From assembly GCF_001624705.1 (NCBI RefSeq), contig NZ_JSEO01000006.1:244315-308314 (forward strand): a stretch of DNA of 64,000 bases. The letters run 5' to 3'. This document shows, piece after piece, positions 48,601 through 55,700 of this stretch (its first letter is position 1; each line of letters starts with the position of its first letter). Source of the stretch: Marinomonas sp. SBI8L (GTDB lineage: Bacteria > Pseudomonadota > Gammaproteobacteria > Pseudomonadales > Marinomonadaceae). The position numbers were made by a program, and so were the translations under genes. The notes beneath the pieces were generated by a model. It was not told where the DNA came from. It saw only the letters and a list, made by a program, of their open reading frames with translations, and searched no databases.

Positions 48601-51600
48601 TACTCGCTGACAAGGTGGTCACATAACGTTTGCCTTCTCCACTTGGCTGTTCTGGTCTTGGATAGTCGCTACTAAGGGATAAAACAGGCAGTGCTAATGA
48701 CTCATCAGACGTAGACTGCTCTTTTGGCTGAAGCAGCGTCTTCCAGTAGTCTAGTTGCGATTCTAAATGGCCCTCATCCATCAGCTCTCTTTGCCAAAGT
48801 GCATAGTCTGAGTATTGTAATTCTGGGGCTGCCAAAGCAACGGCTTGGTCATTCACAATGGTTTGATAAATTTTGCAGAACTGGTCAACCAAAAGACGCA
48901 AAGACCAAGCGTCAGCGATAATATGATGACAGTTAAATGCCAACACTTGGCTGTGCTCAAGCTCATACAAACTCACACGTAACAAAGGACCTTGATCCAA
49001 TGAAAACGGCTGCATGGCATCCGCTTTGAGCGCTTTATCTAAGACTGCAGATTCAGATAAGGATTCATTCTCTGTTTCTAGGTGCGATACAGAAATTGAA
49101 ATGTCGCCCTTTGGAGAAATCACCTGAACAGGTTCACCCTGCTCAACTACAAAGTGAGTTCTCAGAATATCATGCTGAGAAATAATGCTATTCAGGGCTT
49201 GTTCAGCCACAGTCACGCTAAGTTTTTTGCCTTCAGGCGTTTTATGAATTCGAATCGCTGCCGGTAAATTGTAAGCGGCACTTTCTGGGTCCAATTGCTG
49301 TAAGAACCACATGCGTTGTTGTGACCAAGAGAGTTTTACATTCTCATTTTGGCTGGAAGACTTGTTATTCTCTTGCGCAGATTTCAGCGGTGGCAGTACA
49401 TTTTGCCCCTCATTCGCGTCAATCCAGCTCGCTAGTAAAGCAATTGTCGGCTGTTCAAAAATACTTCGAAGAGGCACTTCTCGGCTCAATAAGCGCGTTA
49501 ATTGTCCCGCCATTTGAGTGGCTAATAAGGAGTGTCCACCCAGCTCAAAGAAGTTGTCATGGATACCAATACGATCCAAGCCAAGCAACGATTGCCAAGT
49601 CTCACATAAGGACACTTGTAAATCCGTTTTAGGCGCAACATAGCCTGCCCCGAGTTGTTTGTTAAAGTCCACACTCGGTAGCTGCTTACGATCGACTTTA
49701 CCGTTGTTATTACGAGGGAGTTTTGGCAAGCAAACAAAAGCACTCGGTATCATGTAATCCGGTAAACCTTGGGCCACAAAATCACGCAGCTCGCTCCAGT
49801 TATTTTGCTCATGCTGCTCTTTTGTTACAGCATTTAGTGTTTCACCCGCTATGTATGCCACCAGCACCTTACCGCGCTTTTTATCATTCGCCGCAAGCAA
49901 TACCACTTCATCAACATCTGGGTGCTGAGCCAATCTAGACTCAATTTCACCCAACTCAATACGATAACCACGTACCTTAACTTGATAATCGACTCGCCCT
50001 ACATATTGCAAACTACCATCTGCTAAGTAACGGGCAAGATCACCCGTACGATATATACGCTCGCCATTATTCGAAAACGGATTCGGTAGGAAAACACCCG
50101 CTGTACGCTCAGGCTCATTAAGATAACCACGGCCAATACCCGTACCTGCCACGTAAATTTCACCAATCGCACCGATTGGCACCAACTCAAGTTCAGGGCT
50201 TAATAAGTAGAGACGGTTATTCGCTGTTGCTGAACCAATTGGCACATGCAGTACTTGGTCACTAAGGCGATCCACAATAGGATAAAAGGCAACATCGTCT
50301 GAACACTCAGCCGGGCCGTAGGCATTCATTAAAGGAATAGCAGGATATTGCTCTATCCATTGCTGAGCCAATACGGGCGGTAAGGCTTCACCTGTTGGTA
50401 AGACCCATCTTAGTGTCGACAAAGACGACTTAGAGTCTGGTGTTTCAGTAGCAAGCATGCCTTGAATTAAGGCTGGCACTGGCTCTAAGACGGTGATACA
50501 ACGACGATCAATTTCAGTGACTAATCGAGCAGGATCTTGGCTTATACAATCAGGTAGAATTTCGACTCTTGCCCCAAGAATGGGCGCAATCAAAAACTGC
50601 CAGACAGAGATGTCGAAACATTGAGAGGCGGTTTGAGCAATGACATCTTGATCGGTTAATTGCAAAGGCGCAAATTTACCCAACATATTATTCAACATGC
50701 CATTTCGAGTCACCATGGCACCTTTTGGCGTGCCGGTAGAGCCAGAAGTGAAAATGACATAGGCTAGGTTTTGTCCAGCCAGCTTATGATCTGGCGTTTT
50801 AGCAGAATCAAGAGCCAATTCGCAGCTAGAAGAAACCTCATAGCCAGCAGAAGCATCACAGCAGGTAGACCATTTGCCTGCCTCATAGGTTGCGACACTC
50901 GGCTTATCAGCATCTAAATCTCTCTCTGACATGGCAGATTCTGACAAAGCTTCTAGAGCCAAGCCTTCAAACTGAGGATTTGCCAATACCAAGCTCGATC
51001 GGCTTTGCTTTAAGACTTGAGCAATACGTAATGAAGGATGACTAGAGTCGAGTGGTAAATACGCAGCACCCGATCTTAGTACCGCTAATATCATGACCAG
51101 AAAATCGCTATTACGCTCACCTAAAAGAGCAACCACGCTATCGACTTTGACACCTTGCTGAATTAAATTCTGAGTCAAGGCATTAACTCGCTGATTCAAT
51201 GACGCATAGGTCAGTGTCGTTTCACCATCACTGACGACGACTTTATTTGGATTAGCTTTAACTTGCGCTTCAAAACGCTCAATATAGCTCTCGCCCAAAT
51301 CAAACTTGTCACCCTCAGACCATAGCTTTTGTTGCTCGACTTCTTCGGCTTGTAACATAGGCAATTGACTCAAAGTCGCCTTTGAATCAAGCGTCAACAT
51401 AGACAGCAATAGGGTTTTAAAATGGCCCAACATGATACTTACTGCATCATGGGAGAAGTCTTGGCCTTGATAGGTCAATTGCAAATGCAGAGACTCACCA
51501 GGAATAATCACCACAGTAATTGGGTAGTTAGTATGGGTTCTGTTAGTCGCATTTTGGACGATAAACTCAAGGTTTTCCTGACTCAAACCCGCATCCATTG

Positions 51601-52726
51601 GGGCGTTCTCAAACACGAACAAACTTTGAAATAGATCCTGCCCCTCAACATCGCTCCATTGTTGAATATCAGCCAAGGAGCTGGTTTCATGCTCACGCAA
51701 AGCAAGGTTTTCAGTTTGTAAGGCACGCAGCCATTCACCTAAAGACGCGGTTGGTCTAACATTCCAACGAAGCGGCAAAGTATTAATAAACAAGCCAACA
51801 ATGGATTCAATGCCTTCCATATGCGTCGGACGACCTGCCACAGTCACACCAAAAAGCAAATCTTGCTCACCACTGTATCGGTTTAGCAATAACGCCCAAG
51901 CCCCCTGTATTAGGGTATTAAGTGTCACTTTATTTTGTGCCGCTAAAGCTTGTAGTTTGGCGGTGTCATCAACACTTAGATGCTCGACAAGGTCAACAAC
52001 AGAATCAGCCTCTAAATATTGTTTAGGCTCACGGATACCAAGAGAGGTAGGTACATCAAAACCAGCGAGCCTTTGCTGCCAAAAACCTTTGTGGGTATCA
52101 GCAGGTTGTTCACGTAGCCAGCGAATAAAGTCTTGATAAGGACGTGGTTTTGGAAGTGTTACCAGCTCTCCTTTTGCAAAAGCGCGGTAATAAGTCAAAA
52201 AGTCCATCATGATTAATGAGAAGCACCAAGCATCCATCAAGATATGATGATAACTACGGACAAACTGATAACGCTTTTCATCCAGTTGAATAAGGCGCAC
52301 ACGCATAACAGGCGCTTTATTAAAGTCCAGCTCTTCTTGTCTTTCTTGGGCTAACAGAGCTTCTAACTTTTGTTGCTGCTCTTGCTCACTGACACCACGC
52401 CAATCCATTAACTCAACAGGTAAATCAACGTCTTTAAAAACAACTTGCAAAGGACGCTTTTGCTGCTTCCAGACAAATGCCGTTCTAAGCAGTTCGTGAC
52501 GCTGTACTACCGCATTCCAAGCTCGCTGAAACGCCTCAAAATCAAGAGATTCCATCTCCATAACGTGGCGATATTGTAGTAGATACATACCTTGTTCAGG
52601 ATTCATCAAGGTATGAAATAACAAGCCTTCTTGCATAGGGGCAAGTGGGTAAATCGATTCAATTTTATTCGACAAAGCATTCATTTCTGGTGATGCATGA
52701 GAAATTGAAGTCATTAGGTTCTTCAT
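42686..52726 (-). CDS. NRPS 2: C - A(Dab?) - T - C - A(unassigned) - T - C - A(Gly-like) - T
   Basis: A 3346-residue protein with three complete modules. C1 opens IYPLAPMQEGLLFHTL, typical of C domains that accept a D-residue, with HHILMDAW (about 162). A1 (TSGSTGTPKG about 662, AYGPAECSDD about 804) has code DIWELTADDK; its acidic E/D/D pocket suggests a cationic residue such as diaminobutyrate. T1 is about 1064. C2 has HHIIADAW (about 1269); A2 (about 1500-2010) has code DIVQIGGVYK, not assigned. T2 is about 2186. C3 has HHLIADAW (about 2398); A3 (about 2640-3120) has code DILQIGAIWK, Gly-like. T3 (GGHSLLAMQ about 3284) is near the end. No epimerisation or thioesterase domain is present. 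Confidence 0.92.
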   Translation of the reverse strand: MKNLMTSISHASPEMNALSNKIESIYPLAPMQEGLLFHTLMNPEQGMYLLQYRHVMEMESLDFEAFQRAWNAVVQRHELLRTAFVWKQQKRPLQVVFKDVDLPVELMDWRGVSEQEQQQKLEALLAQERQEELDFNKAPVMRVRLIQLDEKRYQFVRSYHHILMDAWCFSLIMMDFLTYYRAFAKGELVTLPKPRPYQDFIRWLREQPADTHKGFWQQRLAGFDVPTSLGIREPKQYLEADSVVDLVEHLSVDDTAKLQALAAQNKVTLNTLIQGAWALLLNRYSGEQDLLFGVTVAGRPTHMEGIESIVGLFINTLPLRWNVRPTASLGEWLRALQTENLALREHETSSLADIQQWSDVEGQDLFQSLFVFENAPMDAGLSQENLEFIVQNATNRTHTNYPITVVIIPGESLHLQLTYQGQDFSHDAVSIMLGHFKTLLLSMLTLDSKATLSQLPMLQAEEVEQQKLWSEGDKFDLGESYIERFEAQVKANPNKVVVSDGETTLTYASLNQRVNALTQNLIQQGVKVDSVVALLGERNSDFLVMILAVLRSGAAYLPLDSSHPSLRIAQVLKQSRSSLVLANPQFEGLALEALSESAMSERDLDADKPSVATYEAGKWSTCCDASAGYEVSSSCELALDSAKTPDHKLAGQNLAYVIFTSGSTGTPKGAMVTRNGMLNNMLGKFAPLQLTDQDVIAQTASQCFDISVWQFLIAPILGARVEILPDCISQDPARLVTEIDRRCITVLEPVPALIQGMLATETPDSKSSLSTLRWVLPTGEALPPVLAQQWIEQYPAIPLMNAYGPAECSDDVAFYPIVDRLSDQVLHVPIGSATANNRLYLLSPELELVPIGAIGEIYVAGTGIGRGYLNEPERTAGVFLPNPFSNNGERIYRTGDLARYLADGSLQYVGRVDYQVKVRGYRIELGEIESRLAQHPDVDEVVLLAANDKKRGKVLVAYIAGETLNAVTKEQHEQNNWSELRDFVAQGLPDYMIPSAFVCLPKLPRNNNGKVDRKQLPSVDFNKQLGAGYVAPKTDLQVSLCETWQSLLGLDRIGIHDNFFELGGHSLLATQMAGQLTRLLSREVPLRSIFEQPTIALLASWIDANEGQNVLPPLKSAQENNKSSSQNENVKLSWSQQRMWFLQQLDPESAAYNLPAAIRIHKTPEGKKLSVTVAEQALNSIISQHDILRTHFVVEQGEPVQVISPKGDISISVSHLETENESLSESAVLDKALKADAMQPFSLDQGPLLRVSLYELEHSQVLAFNCHHIIADAWSLRLLVDQFCKIYQTIVNDQAVALAAPELQYSDYALWQRELMDEGHLESQLDYWKTLLQPKEQSTSDESLALPVLSLSSDYPRPEQPSGEGKRYVTTLSASIAQKLTDFDRTAGRSHFASTMAAFQLLLGAYSGQKDILIGVPVANRHHAQTQDIFGCFINTLVQRADLTPTQSVEQLIESIVEQAQQAQANQDLPFDYLIDQLGVDRQTSYNPLFQSMFNYLSGKALDQLDLGGLEVAAIDNRPDTALCDFKLDVQAHEGTFNLSFEYSTELFHPDTVIRMANDFERILEWMLENPESELTQMDLWQPTATEMLEVELTPKAKSVLSQFAEQVRNQPDAIGVQGGEADSSPLTYATLDKHSDRLAIQLQKSGIKQGDRIALCVDRNQHMLVCILAVLKSGAAYVPIEPEWPADRMAYVLAHSSPALCLVNGAYQSKVTELQPELACLAIGADTWVELANDDSDSQVTAEQSHVYTEKPDTERADTEKPDQLAYILYTSGSTGRPKGVEISIDNLAHLCRELSGRVPLSAKDKVLSLTTYCFDISIVELLYPLTQGASILVASNEQAKDPRLLDQLLDTSANHTPVSLMQATPATWSMLLARSRRSLDGVTAIAGGEALSAELGRQILMRGAKLINGYGPTEVTVYSTFHPVTLADCDGATASATLPIGKAVKGLSAHVLDGAMRSVPVGVTGELYLSGDGVGLGYHKAADLTEKAFVANPYSTAFAGHERFYKTGDLVSRRVDGTLDYLGRNDFQVKLRGFRIELGEIEALLPQLDGVDNAVVLLEGKGDQAKLVAYWSGEQDESTVLREHLSKSLPEYMVPTLWQWLEVLPQNANGKVDRAALKALTLPSLASAQSQTGERTAPQSLWEKRLAGIWNQVLLGRTDELVDKTLDNSSEQMDIAREDNFFSLGGHSLLAARIVAALAEDFAVDVPLRSLFEKPTLMALAAEIELLEQSTDDSRPFIIPSRKMAEASSGANLFPMHATQKRLWFLEKFSGASRAYQLTLSLRVKGKLNLTALRQALAVLMSEQNSLRTIFVEQDGDLYQEVLAGTETCHLMVPLNVHTLDSNLFEQANETLLVDTLRDLSNQAFTPEEKPPWRLDVLESEQVEEHVLQLCMHHLIADAWSLKVFFDELQTLYSDSVADAFNIEERESLPYQFGDYASWWQGSETRNTLQQQLNYWKEKLAGEQPLLDLPTDFPRPKQLSSEGQRYRFKLPENLVAQLKQQSSQRQVTAFVPLLNAWQLLLSRYSGQDDIQIGIPVANRQQAYSGKLIGYFASTQVVKAPLALQDRVETSWERLQQTLTEAQQNQDLPFEQLVGALDLPRDNGRAPLFQSLFNLIQLDSDSHFAGFTTERIKLDEGTALSEIGMQIEQGQNEQGKSEWFCVLEYSSELFLSDTMARYARHYLNLLKGMLSEPQKLLCQIEILSESDGHLNGNLDETLGQGFNDTSGELKDDYDLVRRFESQVESTPEVIAIRFHDESMSYRQLNAEVNQLAHYLMDKGVGAEQKVAILLDRGSLVVIAHLAVLKAGGAYVPLDPAQPAERLSYICQHAKPSLLITQKENSSLVDSSVDVLSLNSLPSEGVLAFNQESVLINHDWNLNPSRSIHYSQLAYVIYTSGSTGKPKGVAISRGNLANFLHGMGQKIAISETDSWLAVTTTSFDISALEIYLPLLQGATLLLADSQQTMDVDALFELLSQATVFQATPTSWQMLLTKNDAVWPALKGIVGGEAVPNYLAKKLMEKGVTLVNAYGPTETTIWSTTLSFNEKGAVEKGISEDGVAAIGTPILNNRCYILDDHLQPVPLGATGELYIAGEGVARGYQNAPDLTASVFMPDPFSQDGSRLYKTGDLVRLGVNGVLEYIGRSDFQIKVRGFRIELGEIENSLRKFEGVSEAVVVADDKQRLAAFLQTQESISSLTMRERLEAELPAYMVPYQCVCVSEFALNSNGKIDRKALTSQASELEIQTTSNMAQSRALEGDVEHRLADIWQALLGTSPRAEDSFFALGGHSLLAMQMIAKVEAEFGIRLALQSLFEKPTIAALAEQITGSDEQQDDELDFMDQLLSEFED
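47436..47480. repeat. 3 x 15-bp tandem repeat inside NRPS 2, A2 domain
   Basis: Units 47436-47450 and 47466-47480 are identical (TCTGGCTTTTCTGTA); the middle unit differs at two bases. In protein it gives DTEKP/DTERA/DTEKP just before the A3 core motif. Confidence 0.7.
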
Positions 52727-52752
52727 AGTCAGTCTTATGAGAGCTTTCGCTC

Positions 52753-55700
52753 TCAGGCCTCCAATTCTGCAAGTAAATCAATAAATTCCGCGTCTGTGAT
52801 GTCAGCGTCAGGAAAGTCTACGGCCGTCGCACGACCCGTATTTGGGTGGCAGCAATGCTCAATCAGCAAGACCAATTCATTCATATAGTTCTCGGCAATA
52901 TCAGGCACACAGGCATAAAGGTCATGGCTGTTTTCGCTATTTTCCTGTTGATTTGATGCTGGGTAAGTCCATTCAAGATGTAACTCACCCGACAAAATAA
53001 CAGCATTAATATCTAAAACATGAGGTCGTAGTGCCGTCGCGGCTTTCATGCCAGGACATAAAGGCGTGGATAATGAGAATGGGCTATCCCCGGCTAATCC
53101 GTCTTGTTGCCCTAAATAGTTAAAGGACACAAAACTGTGACTTCTCTCATTAAAGGTTTGCTTAAAGCTTGGCTTGGCTGCTGCTTCTTGAGAGCCAGTG
53201 TCTGTACCATAACCAGAGAGACTCAAATACCTTAATAGGCCATATTCCAAGCCTTTTTCCGGTAGGCGGCGCAGTTGCTCTTTGTTGTGAATCAATGCAG
53301 ATTCCCAGTCCACTACGGCAGATAATTTCTGCGGGAAGCGGCTAGTAAACCAGCCAATACTGGTGGACAAATCCAAGTCACTGTCACCAGATTCTCGTCC
53401 ATGACCTTCAAGTTCTATGGTCACATCTGGCAATTGCTGCCATTGCCCTAGCACTTTTGCCAAGGCGGTCAGTAATAACTCCTGCACACGGGTTTTGTAA
53501 GCCACATTGGCATCACCTAGCAATTTCTGAGTGAGCTCTTGGCTTAAACTAAGGCTAAGCTGTTGGCTATTTTGATAAGTATTATTGGCATCCACTTGTG
53601 GCAACTCAGTTTGAATCTGAGATGTCCAATAAGCAGTAGCCGCCTCTACATCCAGTTGGATTGCTCGCTCAGCTAGGAAATCTTGCCACTGATCGAAACG
53701 CGCCACATCTGAAGCAGATAAAGCGTCAGACTGGTTAGTTAACGCAGCTTTATAATAAGCATGAAGATCTTGTAGTAATACTTGCCAACTGACTGCATCC
53801 ATAATCAAGTGATGAGCGGCACATAGCAGTTGCTTCGATTTTGACAGCCACACAAATTTAACAAGAGGTGCTTGATCGAGTTTAAAATCAGATTGCAGTG
53901 AGGCCAGAACAGGGCTATTTACATCCCCTGCGTTAACATCTTCGCCATCATATTCCTGAACTAAACGCTCTCCCCAGTTTGACTCAATCGGCTGATAAAT
54001 CTGCTGCCAAACTTCAAGGGATTGCTCTGATCCTTTAGAAAATGCCAAACGTAAGCTTGGGTGACGCTCTACCAATTTCAGAGCGGCCGCACGTAAAGCG
54101 ACTAAATCTAAGTCGATACTAGCGTCAAGCAGAAGCGACTGATTCCAATGGGATAAACTTTCCTGTGGTGTCTCGCTTTGCTGCTCAAAGAACCATGCTT
54201 GTATTGGGGTAAGCGCAAATGGCTCACTAGGAAGAACAATTTCTTTCGAACTTGTTTCAGCTTTATTTGATGAAGCCTTAGCGGTATTTGCCTCTTGTGC
54301 AGCAAGGGCGAGCTCTGCCATTGTTTGATGTTCAAACACCTGCTTTGGTGTCAATGCAATACCCGCTGCTTTGGCTTTCGCTATGATCTGCAAACTCAGT
54401 ATTGAATCACCACCGACCGCAAAAAAATTATCCTTTGCGGTGAGGTTTGGCTTCCCTAAAACGTCTTTAGCAATTTCAAGTAAAGCCTTTTCCAGTTTGT
54501 TTTCTGGCTTTTCAGGTGTTTTTGCTACCAAGGCAAGCTCAGCAACGGTTTGATGCTCAAAAATGGCTTTAGGCGTTAGGGTGATGTCTTCTTTTTTCGC
54601 CTTGGCAATAATCTGCAAGCCTAGAATCGAGTCGCCGCCATTTGCAAAAAAGTTATCATGTATGGTCAGCGCAGGCTTACCCAGTAATGTCTGCCAAATA
54701 GTCAGTAAGGCACCTTCTGTAGGCGTAAGTGATGTGCTTTCGCTGACATTAGATTCAACTAGATTGGCCTTTTCAATATAAGCATCTGCATCAGGCAAGC
54801 CTTTGCGATCTAGCTTTCCGTTTCCTAAAAGAGGCAAGCTCTCTAGCGGAATCCAAACAGCAGGAACCATATAGTCCGGCAATTCAGACAACATATTAGC
54901 TTTAAGAGAATCCAACTTCTCATTGATAGAAGAAGCCTTACCTTCTTCTTCATCAGTAACAATATAAGTGACGAGTCGATTATTTTGTCTTTCATCAGGC
55001 ACATTCAGTACGACAGCATCATCAAGATGCTGCTTTAGCCAAGCTTCAACTTCGCCTGGCTCAACACGATAGCCTCGAATCTTAATTTGAAAGTCACTAC
55101 GACCAATAAAGTAAAGCGCTTCACCCACTTGCTTCACCCTATCACCCGTACGATACCAAGACTTTCCATCGATCTGATGGAAGCGCTCTTTGGTTAATTC
55201 TGTTTGACCAAGATAGCCATTTGCTAAGGTCGGACCAGAGACTTCTAATTCACCAGCAAAGCCTTGTGGTGCAACTCGCCCACAGGCATCAACAACGCGT
55301 GTTTCTACGTTCGCTAAAGGTCGTCCTAGGGCGACACCCTCACTAAATAAATCAAGCTTTTTAGCCACGACGCCAATAGTCGTTTCTGTCGGGCCATAGT
55401 GGTTAAAAATAGACATGGTCTTTTTGCGAACAGAAACTTTGGCAACTAGCTCTGGCGATATGGCTTCACCACCAAGAATCAAGGCTTCACTTGGCAACCA
55501 CTCTGAACGTGCTGTTGCCAGCAAGATGCCATTTAAATGAGAAGGCACAATCTTAAGGCAATCCACTGGAGACTCAGCTAACTCCTCCGCCAGCGCTTCA
55601 GCATCAAAGGCTAAATCTTCTGCTAACAAACGCAGTGTACGGCCACTCAATAATGCCCCGTAAATGGCGGTATAACCTAGATCAGCACCATTGCTGGCAA

